DNA from: Brevibacterium siliguriense
GTDB taxonomy: Bacteria; Actinomycetota; Actinomycetes; Actinomycetales; Brevibacteriaceae
DNA: 64,000 nt
Assembly (NCBI RefSeq): GCF_900105315.1
Contig: NZ_LT629766.1
Span: 3,038,001-3,102,000, forward strand
Direction: 5' to 3'
Shown here: in pieces, positions 34,842 through 45,298 of the stretch
How the letters are laid out: each line of letters starts with the position of its first letter
How positions within the stretch are numbered: the stretch's first letter is position 1
The notes under the pieces: generated by a model
The model's database searches: none
Told to the model about the DNA's origin: nothing
The model's input: only the letters and a program-made list of their open reading frames with translations
Made by a program: the position numbers and the translations under genes

Positions 34842-37604
34842 ATGCCCGAAGGCAGAGTCATCGAAGTCGACGTCTCCTCAGAGATGGAGAGTTCGTTCCT
34901 CGAATATGCGGTCTCGGTCATCCACTCCCGCGCCCTGCCTGATGCCAGGGACGGTCTCAAACCCGTCCAGCGTCGCATCGTCTACCAGATGGGCGACATG
35001 GGCCTGCGCCCCGAGCGCGGTCATGTGAAGTCCTCCCGAATCGTCGGCGATGTCATGGGCAAGCTCCACCCGCACGGAGACACTGCGATCTACGACGCCC
35101 TCGTTCGCCTCAGCCAGGGTTTCATCATGCGTGTGCCCCTGGTCGACGGCCACGGCAACTTCGGCTCGCTCGACGACGGTCCCGCTGCCCCTCGCTACAC
35201 CGAGGCTCGGCTGACGACCGCGGCGATGCAGATGATCGCTGGGCTCGACGAAGACGTCGTCGACTTCGTGCCGAACTACGACAACACGCTGACCCAGCCC
35301 GAGGTTCTGCCCAGCGCCTTCCCGAACCTGCTCATCAACGGCGCCTCAGGCATCGCCGTGGGCATGGCCACGAATATGGCCCCGCACAATCCAGGTGAAG
35401 TCATTGCCGCGTGCGCCCACCTCATCCGCAATCCGGAAGCCGGGCTCTCAGAGCTCATGCGCTTCGTCCCCGGCCCGGATCTGCCCACCGGCGGGCGGAT
35501 CATCGGCCTCGACGGAGTGCGTGAGGCCTATGAGACCGGTCGCGGCACGTTCCGCACCCGCGCCACCGTGTCCATCGAGAACATCAGTGCCCGCCGCAAG
35601 GGAATCGTCGTCACCGAACTGCCCTACCTCGTGGGACCGGAGAAAGTCGTGTCCAAGGTCAAGGACGCGGTCGGGGCGAAAAAGCTGACCGGAATCGCCT
35701 CGATCGATGACTATTCGGATCGCAAGAACGGCATGCGTCTGGTCATCGGCGTCAAGAACGGCTTCAACCCCGAGGCGGTGCTGGCCGAGCTGTACCGCCA
35801 GACTCCACTCGAGGAGTCGTTCAGCATCAACAACGTCTGCCTCGTCGAGGGGCAGCCGCGGACCCTGGGGCTGCGCGAGCTGCTCATGGTCTACCTCTCC
35901 CACCGCATCGACGTGGTGCGCCGGCGCACGGTCTTCCAGCTGCGCAAGGCCAAGGATCGGCTCCACCTCGTCGAAGGTCTGCTCATTGCGATCCTCGACA
36001 TCGATGAGGTCATCCAACTCATCCGCTCCTCGGACGATGCGGCCGCGGCGCGGACCCGCCTCATGGACGTCTTCGAGCTCTCCGAGCTGCAGGCGACCTA
36101 CATCCTCGATCTGCAGCTGCGTCGACTCACGAAGTTCTCCCGCCTCGAACTCGAGGCCGAGCGTGACGAGCTGAAGAAGAAGATCGACTACCTCGAATCA
36201 CTGCTGGCCGATGAGGCGAAGCTGCGGGAGCTCGTCGCCTCCGAACTCGAATCCACTGCCGAGATCATCGGCTCACCGAGGCGCACCGTCCTCATCGAAG
36301 GGTCGATGAAGGAGCTGTCGGCCAAGGGCAAGAAGGCTCCGGCGAACCTCAGAATCGCCGACTCCCCCTGCCGGGTGCTGCTGTCGACGTCGGGACGCAT
36401 TGCGCGCACCTCGGATGTCGCTGCGCTGGCCCGCGAGGGTCGACGTTCCAGCCATGATGCGCTGGTCTCGGAGATCGTCACCACCACTCAGGGCAAGGTC
36501 GGTGCCATCACCACCACCGGCCGCCTGCACATGGTCGATGTCGTCGATCTGCCTGCCCTGCCGCCGGCTGCGGCACGGCCCAATGTCGCCGGCGGTGTGA
36601 AGATCGCCGAATACACGGCCCTGGAGAAGAACGAGAAGATCATCGGGCTGGTCGACCTGGACCGCGAATTCGTCCTCGGCACCGCCGACGGCGTCGTCAA
36701 GAGGGTGTCGGTGGCCGGCCGGCCGAACAAGAACGAATGGGAGGCAATCACCCTCAAGGGCAAGGACTCCGTCGTCGGAGTCGCTCAGCTCGAGGACATC
36801 GACGATTCCCTCGCCGTGTTCGTGACCTCGAATGCCCAGCTGCTCGCATTCGACGCCTCTGGTCTGCGCGCGCAGGGATGGAACGCCTCCGGTGTGGCCG
36901 GAATCAAGGTCGCCGCCGAGGCGAAGGTGATCTTCTTCGGAATGACACCCAAGGCAGCGAAGACCGACGAGGACGGTGCCGCGGATGCCGAGCTCGGCAG
37001 CTTCGCAGTTGTCACGATCGCCAGCGGTGAGAACTTCTACGGTGCCCCGTCGTCCTCGATCAAGGTCAGCGAATTCTCCGAGTTCCCGACCAAGGGTCGA
37101 GCCACCTCGGGGGTGCGCGCCCACAAGTTCCTCAAGGGCGAGACCGAGCTGTCGCTGGCCTGGGTCGGCGACTCTCCGCAGGCCGCCGCCACCGCCGGCG
37201 GTGCACGCACGCTTCCGGCCGAACTGTCCCGTCGCGACGGAACGGGATCGCCGCTGGAGTCGAAGATCGATGTCATCGGCACCCTGCCCCGCCTCGGCGG
37301 CGCCGAATCCGCTGACCATTCCCAGACAGCCGTTGATGATTCTGCCGACGCTTCCGATGGCGCCGAGGCGACCGCGGATTCCGCGACCGGCACCGACACG
37401 AAGACGGCGAAGTCCGGGAAGAAGCGGTCGTCAGGCAAAGCAGCGCGGGGCCAGCAGGGGCTGGCGACGAATCTCGACGAGCTCAACCTCGACCTCGATG
37501 AGGCCAAGGATGAAATCGCGCGGTCGAAGTTCGACACCGAAAGTGCCGTGATCGTCTCACACGACGATGACGACGACGGAGACGACGACTCCGCTCTGTT
37601 CTGA
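34842..37604 (+). CDS. parC: DNA topoisomerase IV subunit A (GyrA/ParC family)
   Basis: A 920-residue type IIA topoisomerase A subunit. The N-terminal winged-helix region has [20 protein letters not shown]; the quinolone-region segment is [14 protein letters not shown]; the catalytic tyrosine lies in [10 protein letters not shown] near residue 123. The C-terminal half is a beta-propeller. The final 100 residues are acidic and low-complexity, with a Lys-rich patch. The GyrA box was not found as a clear Q-R-R-G-G-K-G motif, which favours ParC over GyrA. ATG at 34842 has AAAGGAG upstream. The ParE partner is not in the window. Confidence 0.88.
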   Translation: MPEGRVIEVDVSSEMESSFLEYAVSVIHSRALPDARDGLKPVQRRIVYQMGDMGLRPERGHVKSSRIVGDVMGKLHPHGDTAIYDALVRLSQGFIMRVPLVDGHGNFGSLDDGPAAPRYTEARLTTAAMQMIAGLDEDVVDFVPNYDNTLTQPEVLPSAFPNLLINGASGIAVGMATNMAPHNPGEVIAACAHLIRNPEAGLSELMRFVPGPDLPTGGRIIGLDGVREAYETGRGTFRTRATVSIENISARRKGIVVTELPYLVGPEKVVSKVKDAVGAKKLTGIASIDDYSDRKNGMRLVIGVKNGFNPEAVLAELYRQTPLEESFSINNVCLVEGQPRTLGLRELLMVYLSHRIDVVRRRTVFQLRKAKDRLHLVEGLLIAILDIDEVIQLIRSSDDAAAARTRLMDVFELSELQATYILDLQLRRLTKFSRLELEAERDELKKKIDYLESLLADEAKLRELVASELESTAEIIGSPRRTVLIEGSMKELSAKGKKAPANLRIADSPCRVLLSTSGRIARTSDVAALAREGRRSSHDALVSEIVTTTQGKVGAITTTGRLHMVDVVDLPALPPAAARPNVAGGVKIAEYTALEKNEKIIGLVDLDREFVLGTADGVVKRVSVAGRPNKNEWEAITLKGKDSVVGVAQLEDIDDSLAVFVTSNAQLLAFDASGLRAQGWNASGVAGIKVAAEAKVIFFGMTPKAAKTDEDGAADAELGSFAVVTIASGENFYGAPSSSIKVSEFSEFPTKGRATSGVRAHKFLKGETELSLAWVGDSPQAAATAGGARTLPAELSRRDGTGSPLESKIDVIGTLPRLGGAESADHSQTAVDDSADASDGAEATADSATGTDTKTAKSGKKRSSGKAARGQQGLATNLDELNLDLDEAKDEIARSKFDTESAVIVSHDDDDDGDDDSALF

Positions 37605-37665
37605 TCTCGACTCCGTCTGGTCTGACCTCTGCTCGGTCATCTCCCCGCGCAGTCGGTCGCCGGTC

Positions 37666-39381
37666 TCAGCTCTCGGTTTCGTCGTCGAGGTCCAGGCGCA
37701 TCTGGGCCGCGGTGCCGCGCTTCATCTCACCGATGGAGGTCTCTCCGAGCCCGTGCAGCGAGATCGAATCGCGGGGTTCGAAGACGTAGTCGTCCGAGGC
37801 CGAGAGCACTCGTGCGGTCTCCTCGTCGGTGAAGATCGTTCCGGGATCGGCAACAGCCGTCAGGCGTGCGGCGAGATTGACGCTGGAGCCGAAGATATCG
37901 CCGAGGCGGGAGAGCACCCTGCCCCAGACGAAGCCGACTCGTGCCTGGGGCAGATCTTCGGCAGCGGTGACGCGTTCCATCAGCGTCATGGCGATCTCGG
38001 CTCCGGCCAGTGGGGTTGAGGCGGCGAAGAACACTTCATCTCCGACGGTCTTGATCACTCGTCCGCCGCCGGTGGCGACTATGTTGTAGGCCATGCCCTG
38101 GAACTCCTGGACCATGTCCGCCAGCTGCCTGGGCTCCATCTTCTGTGACAGTCGAGTGAAGGAGACGAGGTCGATGAATCCGACGGCGCGGGCCAACGGC
38201 ATCGACGAGTCGTACCAGCCCTGCCTGTTGTCCATGGCCAGTCCGTCGGAGACGTTGACGTTGAGGCGCCCCATGACGTCGGCGAGGTTGCGCCGCCAGG
38301 AGTAGGTGAGCATCTTCTGCAGCGGGTCGATCATCTCTTCGACGACGGCCAGGGCGTCCCGGCGTGCTTCCGGATCGGTCAGTCCCTTCTCTTCTGTGAG
38401 GAACTCGACGAGGGTCTCCATCTGCCAGACGACGAGGCGGTCCGTCGTCTGTCCGATCGCCCGGGCCAGGGACAGTGCGGTGGTCTGGTCGATGAGTCCG
38501 TCGGCGACGGGTTTGGCCCAGATCCGCAGGGCGTGCGCATCGCTGACCGTGTAGGCCTTGTCCGTCGGCTTCGCCTGAGACATGCCGAGTGCCCGCCACA
38601 TCTTCCGCGCCGAGACAGTGGAGATTCCACCGAGTTTCGCGGCCTCGCGTCGATCGAGGACGCGTTTTCCGTCGAGCAGGATCTCTTCGAGCCGTTCGGC
38701 AGCCGTGCGGGTCTCATAGATCGTGTCGTCGAAGTCGGGACCATCGTCGTCGAAAGCACCCTCGACGTCGTCTTCATCGATGATCGGCAGCGCTGTGGTG
38801 CGCGGATCCTCGCGCAGTCCGCTGAAGAAGTCCTCATCGACGTCGACGCCCGGTTCCGCATCGGCAGAGGCCGCGTCTGCAGAGGCTGTGTCTGCGGAGG
38901 ATGTCTCCGGACCGGCCGTGACCTCGTCGGCGAGCTCGGCGCCGACCTCCCCGGCTTGGGGAGCGGAGCCGGTCAGACCGCCGACTGGTTCGTCGTCGCC
39001 TCCGGCCTCGTCAGACGGTTCGTCGGTTCTGGACTCGACGTCCTCATCGATGAACCTGTCCGCGGAACGGTCGTCCGCCTCGGCGCGGGACGAGCTCTCA
39101 CCGCCCGGCTCGGGGACAATATTCGTCGAAGGGTCGGAATCGGACGGATCCTCCGAACCGGTCTGGGATTCGGCCTCGGCACTAGGTGCGGCAGCCGGCT
39201 GTGATTCGTGAGCTGTCTGGGCTGGTTCGTCGGCGGTCTGTGCTGATCCGTCGTCCGACTGTGATCCGTCGCCAGGTAACTGAGCGTGCCTGGAAGCGCC
39301 TTCGGAATCTCCGACCTCGGGTGTGCCCAGACTGTCCGGTTCGACGATGTCGAATCCGGCGGTGAAGTCCGAAACCGCCAT
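37666..39381 (-). CDS. Class III adenylate/guanylate cyclase with N-terminal regulatory domain (Rv1264-like)
   Basis: A 571-residue cyclase. Residues about 1-215 are acidic, Ser/Glu-rich and probably disordered; 220-385 resemble the adenylate cyclase autoregulatory domain of mycobacterial Rv1264 (LDRREAAKLGGISTVSARKM, LTYSWRRNLADVMGRLN); 390-560 are the catalytic domain with metal aspartates in VGFIDLVSFTRLS and GGGRVIKTVGDEVFFAAS and the NxxxR transition-state motif in GSSVNLAARL. It makes cAMP in the cytoplasm; Rv1264 is acid-activated, so pH sensing is a possibility (inference). The start overlaps the birA stop by one base (TGATG). Confidence 0.88.
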   Translation of the reverse strand: MAVSDFTAGFDIVEPDSLGTPEVGDSEGASRHAQLPGDGSQSDDGSAQTADEPAQTAHESQPAAAPSAEAESQTGSEDPSDSDPSTNIVPEPGGESSSRAEADDRSADRFIDEDVESRTDEPSDEAGGDDEPVGGLTGSAPQAGEVGAELADEVTAGPETSSADTASADAASADAEPGVDVDEDFFSGLREDPRTTALPIIDEDDVEGAFDDDGPDFDDTIYETRTAAERLEEILLDGKRVLDRREAAKLGGISTVSARKMWRALGMSQAKPTDKAYTVSDAHALRIWAKPVADGLIDQTTALSLARAIGQTTDRLVVWQMETLVEFLTEEKGLTDPEARRDALAVVEEMIDPLQKMLTYSWRRNLADVMGRLNVNVSDGLAMDNRQGWYDSSMPLARAVGFIDLVSFTRLSQKMEPRQLADMVQEFQGMAYNIVATGGGRVIKTVGDEVFFAASTPLAGAEIAMTLMERVTAAEDLPQARVGFVWGRVLSRLGDIFGSSVNLAARLTAVADPGTIFTDEETARVLSASDDYVFEPRDSISLHGLGETSIGEMKRGTAAQMRLDLDDETES

Positions 39382-40253
39382 CAGCGATCGCTCCTCTCCG
39401 GAACGGTCGGTGATGCGACGGGACGCAGATGATGGACATCTCCGGCGCTCAGCGACACCCGATCATCGATGATGAGGTCGGCTCCGGAGTCCAGCCCCGT
39501 GGCAGTGCCGATGATGTCGGTGCCGTCGGGCTTCTCGACACGAACCCTGGATCCGAGCGTCACCATATGTTCACGCACTCTCTGCGCTGTGCGGCTGTCG
39601 CGGAAATCTTCGTCTCCATAGTCGATCAGCTCTCCGTAGCAGGGGATCAATGTGCTCAGAATGGAGACTAGCAACGCTTCATGATCAATTTCTGAACCGT
39701 CGACTCCGGTTTCGATCGCCAGGGAGCTCGCGTCCTCTCGCGGCAGGTCCGCGGGCTCCAACCTGGTGTTCAGTCCCATCCCCAACACGATCTGCGCGCC
39801 GCCGGCGAAAGGTTCGACGCGTGCCAGGATTCCGCACAGCTTCTTTCCATCGGCGGTGAGCACATCGTTGGGCCATTTGATCGCGGCGGGCACCCCCGCC
39901 TCGGCGACGGCGAAATGCACGGCCTCACCGGCGATGAGCGGGATCCATCCCCACTGGGAGAATCCGGCCGGGGGTGTGAGCAGAATCGACCAGGTCAGCG
40001 ACCGGCGGGCGGGCACCGTCCAGGTCCGGCCCAGGCGGCCGTGTCCGGCGTTCTGAAAATCCGTGCCGCGGATGGTGAACTCGGGAACGGGCGAACCGGA
40101 GACGGCGCCCTCCCGGACCGACCGCGCGAGTTCGTCATTCGTCGACGCGCAGCTATCGTCCCAGATCAGCGGCGGGAGCGTGAGACCACGATCCGCAATG
40201 GTGCGGCGCACTGAGTCCACGTCGACGAGAAGAGAATTGTGTTGGCTGTTCAC
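39381..40253 (-). CDS. birA: Biotin--[acetyl-CoA-carboxylase] ligase
   Basis: A 290-residue class I biotin protein ligase without a DNA-binding domain. The biotinoyl-AMP loop is AGHGRLGRTW (usual form GRGRxGRxW) near residue 70; AIKWPNDVLTADGKKLCGIL near 125 is the catalytic lysine segment; a short C-terminal SH3-like domain follows. It attaches biotin to carboxylase carrier proteins and sits divergent to accD, the beta subunit of an acyl-CoA carboxylase. GTG start. It is coupled to the downstream adenylate cyclase gene. Confidence 0.95.
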   Translation of the reverse strand: MNSQHNSLLVDVDSVRRTIADRGLTLPPLIWDDSCASTNDELARSVREGAVSGSPVPEFTIRGTDFQNAGHGRLGRTWTVPARRSLTWSILLTPPAGFSQWGWIPLIAGEAVHFAVAEAGVPAAIKWPNDVLTADGKKLCGILARVEPFAGGAQIVLGMGLNTRLEPADLPREDASSLAIETGVDGSEIDHEALLVSILSTLIPCYGELIDYGDEDFRDSRTAQRVREHMVTLGSRVRVEKPDGTDIIGTATGLDSGADLIIDDRVSLSAGDVHHLRPVASPTVPERSDR

Positions 40254-40269
40254 CAGTCCACTCTAGATT
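40242..40269 (+). promoter_or_regulatory. Possible accD promoter in the birA-accD divergent gap
   Basis: TTGGCT (40242-40247) and TAGATT (40264-40269) are spaced by 16 bases, about 50 bases upstream of the accD start. The match is only moderate. Confidence 0.3.
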
Positions 40270-40320
40270 CTTTTGGTGAGAGTGCACAACGAAGTCTCAC
40301 GTCATCGTTATTGTGGAGAC

Positions 40321-41901
40321 ATGACGGATACTCCACGGACCACAGCCGAGCGCATCGACGCTTTCACCCAGCGCCGAGAAGCCGCCCACACGGGCAATCA
40401 GCGCTCGGTGGACAATCAGCACAAGCGCGGCAAGCAGACCGCCCGTGAACGCATCGACGCTCTCCTCGACACCGACTCCTTCCAGGAGATCGACGAATTC
40501 GCCCGCCACCACAACCACCAGTTCGGGATGCAGGACAACCGCCCCGACGGTGACGGAGTCGTCTGCGGTCTGGGCACGATCGAAGGCAAGACCGTCGCGG
40601 TCTTCGCCCATGACTTCACCGTCCTCGGCGGATCCTTGGCCGAAGCGAACGGACGCAAGATCGTCAAGGTGCAGAAGCTCGCACTCAAGCTCGGCTGCCC
40701 GATCATCGGCATCAACGACTCCGGCGGCGCCCGGATCCAGGAAGGTGTCGGATCGATCGCGCTCTTCGCCGAGATCTTCCGCCTCAACGTCGCCTCATCC
40801 GGTGTGATCCCGCAGATCTCGCTGATCATGGGCCCCTCGGCCGGAGGTGCCGTGTACTCTCCCGCGCTGACCGATGTCACGATCATGGTCGATCAGATCA
40901 GCCACATGTACATCACCGGCCCCGACGTCATCAAGACCGTCACCGGCGAATCGGTCGGCCATGAGGAGCTCGGCGGCGGACGCACGAACAACACCGTGTC
41001 CGGGAACGCCCACTACCTGGCCGCCGATGAGGACGATGCGCTCAACTATGTGCGCGATCTGCTCTCGTTCCTTCCGCAGAACAACCTCGACCCGGCCGAT
41101 GCCGATGAGTTCGAGTCCGATCTGTCGGTGACTCCCGAGGATGAGGCGCTGGATACTCTCATGCCGGATTCGCCGTCGCAGCCCTACGACATCCTCGATG
41201 TCGTCACCACGGTCGTCGACGACGGCGACTTCCTGCAGGTCTCGGAGCTCTTCGCTCCGAACGTCGTCACCGGCTTCGGCCGCGTGGAGGGCGTGAGCGT
41301 CGGCATCATCGCCAACCAGCCCATGCAGCTGGCCGGCACTCTCGACATCGATGCCTCGGAGAAGGCCGCACGCTTCGTGCGCCTCTGCGATGCCTTCAAT
41401 CTGCCGATCCTCACCTTCGTCGATGTGCCCGGGTTCCTGCCGGGCACCGATCAGGAGTACGGCGGCATCATCCGCCGCGGCGCCAAGCTCATCTACGCCT
41501 ACGGTGAGGCCACCGTTCCGCTCGTCACTCTCATCACCCGCAAGGCCTACGGCGGCGCATACTGTGTGATGGGTTCGAAGCAGCTCGGTGCCGATATCAA
41601 CCTCGCATGGCCGAGCGCGCAGATCGCGGTCATGGGCGCCCAGGGTGCGGCGAACATCGTCTACCGTCGCAAGCTCAAAGCCGTCGAAGAGGCCGGTGAG
41701 GACGTCGAGGCCGCACGTGCCGAACTCATCCAGGACTACGAGGATGCGCTGCTCAACCCGTACCTGGCCGCCGAAGAGGGCTATATCGACGCCGTCATCA
41801 AACCGAGCGAGACCCGCAGCCGGATCGTGCGCTCCCTGCGTGCGCTGAAGAACAAGCACGTCGACGCGCCCGCGCGCAAGCACGGTAACATCCCCCTATG
41901 A
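40321..41901 (+). CDS. accD5: Acyl-CoA carboxylase beta subunit (carboxyltransferase)
   Basis: A 526-residue carboxyltransferase subunit of the biotin-dependent acyl-CoA carboxylases of actinobacteria (propionyl/acetyl-CoA). Oxyanion and CoA regions are [16 protein letters not shown] near residue 140, [17 protein letters not shown] near 170, and the C-terminal half core [20 protein letters not shown] near 380 with [24 protein letters not shown] precedes the ATG closely. The small epsilon subunit follows with a four-base overlap, the usual accD5-accE5 arrangement. The biotinylated alpha subunit is outside the window. An upstream in-frame extension is not credible. Confidence 0.95.
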   Translation: MTDTPRTTAERIDAFTQRREAAHTGNQRSVDNQHKRGKQTARERIDALLDTDSFQEIDEFARHHNHQFGMQDNRPDGDGVVCGLGTIEGKTVAVFAHDFTVLGGSLAEANGRKIVKVQKLALKLGCPIIGINDSGGARIQEGVGSIALFAEIFRLNVASSGVIPQISLIMGPSAGGAVYSPALTDVTIMVDQISHMYITGPDVIKTVTGESVGHEELGGGRTNNTVSGNAHYLAADEDDALNYVRDLLSFLPQNNLDPADADEFESDLSVTPEDEALDTLMPDSPSQPYDILDVVTTVVDDGDFLQVSELFAPNVVTGFGRVEGVSVGIIANQPMQLAGTLDIDASEKAARFVRLCDAFNLPILTFVDVPGFLPGTDQEYGGIIRRGAKLIYAYGEATVPLVTLITRKAYGGAYCVMGSKQLGADINLAWPSAQIAVMGAQGAANIVYRRKLKAVEEAGEDVEAARAELIQDYEDALLNPYLAAEEGYIDAVIKPSETRSRIVRSLRALKNKHVDAPARKHGNIPL

Positions 41902-42272
41902 GGGATGATCTTCAGACCGACGCCGAGGCGAACCTGCCCGGCGAATTCGACGCCGAGGCGACCGCCCCCGGTGAGGATACCCGCACCGAGGCGGCCCCGA
42001 CGGCGGACGAGGCGCTGCGGGTGCCGTCGGTGGAGGGTCGGTCACAGGTACGTGCCGATGACGGCGAACCGATCAGTGACGAGATGGCCAGCGCAGCGGC
42101 TGTGGCCGCGGTCGTGGCGATCCGTCAGGTGGCTATCGCCTACGCGGCCCAGCAGGCCAGCGCGGAGGCCGAATCCGAGACCCGCAAGGGCGATCGGGCC
42201 GGCTTCCGGGCTCCACGCCGCAATGTGCGCAGGCGTCTCCTCCAGACCTGGGACCAGCACCTGGGCCGCTGA
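41898..42272 (+). CDS. accE5: Acyl-CoA carboxylase epsilon subunit
   Basis: A 124-residue small subunit that bridges and activates alpha and beta subunits of actinobacterial acyl-CoA carboxylases. The first 55 residues are acidic and disordered; then comes a helical segment rich in alanine ([20 protein letters not shown]), and the C-terminus is basic ([20 protein letters not shown]). Low sequence conservation is normal; position directly after accD5 with an ATGA overlap is the strongest evidence. Confidence 0.8.
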   Translation: MRDDLQTDAEANLPGEFDAEATAPGEDTRTEAAPTADEALRVPSVEGRSQVRADDGEPISDEMASAAAVAAVVAIRQVAIAYAAQQASAEAESETRKGDRAGFRAPRRNVRRRLLQTWDQHLGR

Positions 42273-42307
42273 CGACTCAGCTGACGATCCTCAGCTAAGT
42301 CGTCAGC

Positions 42308-43003
42308 TCAGTCGTTCTCCTCGCGGAAGAGCGCGCGCAGTTCGTCGAAGAGCTTGTCGATCACGGGGCTCGGATCGCCGTCGACCTGCCGCATCCGGGT
42401 GAAAGTCGCCTTGAGCACCATCATCGCCAGGGCCGCAACGGCTTCGGCACGTGGCGAGATTTCGATGTCGTCGTCGGCGGGGTCACCGGAATGCGCCCCT
42501 GTGATATCCACCGGCGCCGAGACGGTCCCGTCGAGTCGACGTTGGATGATCTGCCGGAAGAGCCGTTCGTTGTTGCCCATACGCGCCATCTGCAGCGGAA
42601 GAAGCGACGGGTCTTGTTTGAGCATCAGATGGTACTGGTGCATATCGTCGCGTTTATTCAATCGAGTGGCGACGATGAAGGCGAGCAGATGTTCGAGGTC
42701 GGCGACGAGGCGTCCATGGGGTCCCCCGGCTTCGAACTCCGCGATAGCCGGTTGGTCCTCTTCGTCGAAGACGGTGTCCGCGCGACCGAGCAGCGCTTCT
42801 TCCTTCGATGAGTAGTAGTTGAAGAACGTCCGCCTCGAGACTCCGCAGCGTTCACAGATGTCTTCGACGGTGACGTTGTGATAGCCCTTCTCCAGGGCCA
42901 GGTCGATGGCGGCACGGCGCAGAGCCTGACCGCGCTCGCGCTTCTTGCGTTCGCGCAGTCCTTCGACTCGCGGTGACGCTTGGACCTCTGAACTGGAACT
43001 CAT
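42308..43003 (-). CDS. TetR/AcrR family transcriptional regulator
   Basis: A 231-residue TetR regulator with a clear helix-turn-helix: AAIDLALEKGYHNVTVEDIC then CGVSRRTFFNYYSSKEEALL. The C-terminal domain probably binds a small ligand. A palindrome with GCATTT/AAATGC arms lies just upstream of its start. It converges on accE5; the divergent partner side holds only the CN-hydrolase gene in the same direction. Target is unknown; autoregulation is likely. Confidence 0.88.
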   Translation of the reverse strand: MSSSSEVQASPRVEGLRERKKRERGQALRRAAIDLALEKGYHNVTVEDICERCGVSRRTFFNYYSSKEEALLGRADTVFDEEDQPAIAEFEAGGPHGRLVADLEHLLAFIVATRLNKRDDMHQYHLMLKQDPSLLPLQMARMGNNERLFRQIIQRRLDGTVSAPVDITGAHSGDPADDDIEISPRAEAVAALAMMVLKATFTRMRQVDGDPSPVIDKLFDELRALFREEND

Positions 43004-43021
43004 GGGAACAGTATTGCAGTC

Positions 43022-43046
43022 GGTGCATTTTGATCGGAAATGCGCC
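43022..43046. promoter_or_regulatory. Candidate TetR operator
   Basis: GGTGCATTT and AAATGCGCC form a nearly perfect inverted repeat around TGATCGG, 20 bases upstream of the TetR gene at 43003. The size and position fit an autorepression site. Confidence 0.45.
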
Positions 43047-43063
43047 GAGCGCCCGATCCGAGG

Positions 43064-43861
43064 TCAGTATCCGAGTTTGGCGTTCGTGAGCACCGGAACC
43101 GTTTCCGCAGCGGAGTCGGCGGCAACGAGGTCGACCTCGACGAACTCGAGTCGTTCGGTACCGTCAAGCGAGTTCAGCACCTTCCCCAGCGGGTCGGAGA
43201 CGAGACTGTGACCGACTCCGGTCGGCCCCTTCTTCGGAACGGGGACCCCAGTGACTTCGGGATCGGCTTGGCCGAGGGCGGCTATGAACATGTTCGAGTC
43301 CAGGGCCCGGGCTCGGGCGAGGATCTCCCACTGTTCGGCCTTGCGCGGTCCCGCACCCCACGAGGCCGCCACAACGGTCAAACGTGCGCCCCGGCGGCTG
43401 AGTTCGGCGAAGAGCTTCGGGAACCGGATGTCGTAGCACAGGGCCAGTCCGATGTCCTCGTCGTCGACGGTGAAGAGACCCGGCTCCTCCCCTGCTTCGA
43501 CGGTGTCGGATTCCTTGAATCCGAAGGCGTCGTAGAGGTGGATCTTCGCGTAGTCGCTGCGTTCACCAGAAGGATAATAGACGGCGAGCAGGTTGATGAC
43601 CTTATCCGCTGTGGTCGCGAATTCGCCGACGACGACGGTGATTCCGGTCTCGACGGCCAGCTCGCTCAGCGCTTTCCGCCACGACTCCGTGTGCACTTCG
43701 GCGATCGTGCGCAGTCCGGATCCGAACGCCGACATCGTGGCTTCGGGGAAGACGACGAACCGGGCTCCTGCCGCAGCCGCCTCGCGGGTATAAGTGCGGA
43801 CCTTCTCGAGGTTGTCGGCCACCTCGGTGGTGGTGTTGATCTGAGCGAGCGCGAACTTCAT
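43064..43861 (-). CDS. Carbon-nitrogen hydrolase (nitrilase superfamily)
   Basis: A 265-residue member with the complete Glu-Lys-Cys triad: Glu in RFVVFPEATMSAFG near residue 42, Lys in RSDYAKIHLYDAFG near 113, and Cys in IGLALCYDIRFPKLFAE near 148. These enzymes hydrolyse nitriles or amides; the best-known short relatives are omega-amidases and deaminated-glutathione amidases. The exact substrate is not predictable. The second of two in-frame ATGs (43861) is chosen because GGAGG lies six bases upstream. Confidence 0.92.
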   Translation of the reverse strand: MKFALAQINTTTEVADNLEKVRTYTREAAAAGARFVVFPEATMSAFGSGLRTIAEVHTESWRKALSELAVETGITVVVGEFATTADKVINLLAVYYPSGERSDYAKIHLYDAFGFKESDTVEAGEEPGLFTVDDEDIGLALCYDIRFPKLFAELSRRGARLTVVAASWGAGPRKAEQWEILARARALDSNMFIAALGQADPEVTGVPVPKKGPTGVGHSLVSDPLGKVLNSLDGTERLEFVEVDLVAADSAAETVPVLTNAKLGY

Positions 43862-43914
43862 TCTCATCCTCCGGTCGTTTCCCTCAAGGCTATCGTGCTC
43901 ACCCCCTCCAAGCA

Positions 43915-43970
43915 CTACCTGACGGCGGCTCAGCAACCTCGCGCCAGGTATCTGGGCCGCCGTCGGGTAG
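43915..43970. repeat. Palindromic intergenic element, copy 1
   Basis: Two 25-base arms (43915-43939, 43946-43970) flank CGCGCC. The left arm begins CTACCTGACGGCGGC; 21 of 25 positions match in inverted orientation. The outer flanks are C-rich on the left and AATAGGGG on the right. Copies also occur at 58844 and 62124. It lies between the CN-hydrolase start and the end of the MFS gene on the minus strand. Confidence 0.85.
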
Positions 43971-43983
43971 CAATAGGGGTGGA

Positions 43984-45180
43984 TCAGGTGAGGTATTCGC
44001 GGCCCGGGCGACCGCCTCGGCGACGTCCGTGCACCCACACGTATACGCCGATGGCGACCACGACGAGTCCCGCGCAGGCCAGGAACATTCCGTTTCCGCC
44101 GGTGATTGGATAGAGGAAGCCGAGGACGACCGGGCCGATTCCGGACCCTGCGTCGAGGAGGAGGAAGAACGACGCGGTGGCGACGGGGACGCGGCTCATC
44201 GGCACGGATTTGACGGTGATGGCCTGCATGCACGGCATGAGGGAGCCGAACCCCAGGCCGATGAGCACTCCGGCCAGGACGATGCCCGTCATCGTCGGCC
44301 ACAGAGCCAGCAGGACATTGCCGGCGATATCGGCGACGAAGACGGGGAAGATCACCGCATTGTCGCCGAGGGTGTCCTGCAGCCTTCCGACGAACAGGCG
44401 GGCGAACAGCGACGCCACGGCGAAGGCCACGAAGAACAGGGACGCGGCGGAGGCGACCCCGTGTTCGGCCGCATAGCCGGCGAGGAACACCAGCGCCGCA
44501 GCGTAGGCGATGCCGGCCAGGAGCATGACCGAGCCGATCCGCAGCCCATCCCGGTCGACGAGGGTGCCAAGTTTGAGGTGCCATTTCGTCCGCCGCTGAT
44601 AGTCGCTGATCTCCTGCACCGGCAGACGCATGAGGAAACAGCAGATGAGGGCGAGGACGGACATGAACGCCGAGGCGACGAAGAGCATGACGTAGTCGAA
44701 CTCACGGGGCAGGATGACCCCCAGATACGGTCCGAGCGCCGTCGACAGGGTCGTCGCGGTGCCGAAATATCCGGTGCCCTCGCCTCGGCGTGAGGCGGGG
44801 ATGATGCTTTGGATGGCTGTCATGATCGCGGTGTTCCCGGCGCCGAAGGCGATTCCGTGGACGATCCGCAGCGTCAGCAGCAGGGTGAGCTCACCGGCGA
44901 AGATATAGGCTAGGGAGGCGAGCACGGACACCGCCATGGTGATGATGAGCAGCTTGCGCCGACCGATGAAGTCGAGATACTTGCCCGTGAGCACGCGAGC
45001 GACGACGGCACCGACGACGAACGAGGAGGAGGCGAAGCCCGCGGCGGCCTCACCGGCGGAGAACCGTGCCACCGCGTACCCGGCCATCGACGTCATGAGC
45101 AGGTAGAAGACCATCGACATCGTCAGGTTGAGTCCGATTCCGACGATGAAGTCCTTCGTCCACAGCTTCGCTCGTGCCAC
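43984..45180 (-). CDS. MFS transporter
   Basis: A 398-residue protein with about twelve membrane spans, starting at GTG. The MFS signature after span 2 is GKYLDFIGRRKLLI near residue 67. The central cytoplasmic loop (YQRRTKWHLKLGTLVDRDGL) is short and basic. The substrate is unknown; its relatives include drug and small-molecule exporters. It is divergent from the DUF885 gene across about 118 bases. Confidence 0.9.
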   Translation of the reverse strand: MARAKLWTKDFIVGIGLNLTMSMVFYLLMTSMAGYAVARFSAGEAAAGFASSSFVVGAVVARVLTGKYLDFIGRRKLLIITMAVSVLASLAYIFAGELTLLLTLRIVHGIAFGAGNTAIMTAIQSIIPASRRGEGTGYFGTATTLSTALGPYLGVILPREFDYVMLFVASAFMSVLALICCFLMRLPVQEISDYQRRTKWHLKLGTLVDRDGLRIGSVMLLAGIAYAAALVFLAGYAAEHGVASAASLFFVAFAVASLFARLFVGRLQDTLGDNAVIFPVFVADIAGNVLLALWPTMTGIVLAGVLIGLGFGSLMPCMQAITVKSVPMSRVPVATASFFLLLDAGSGIGPVVLGFLYPITGGNGMFLACAGLVVVAIGVYVWVHGRRRGGRPGREYLT

Positions 45181-45298
45181 GGGAGATCGATCTCACTTTC
45201 TGCTGCCTGCGGGGAACAGTGACACATTAGCGGGTTTGCCGCGATTGCGCGGTCCGGTCCACCGCGGATGTGAATCGGCTCGCGATAGGGTGGTCATC

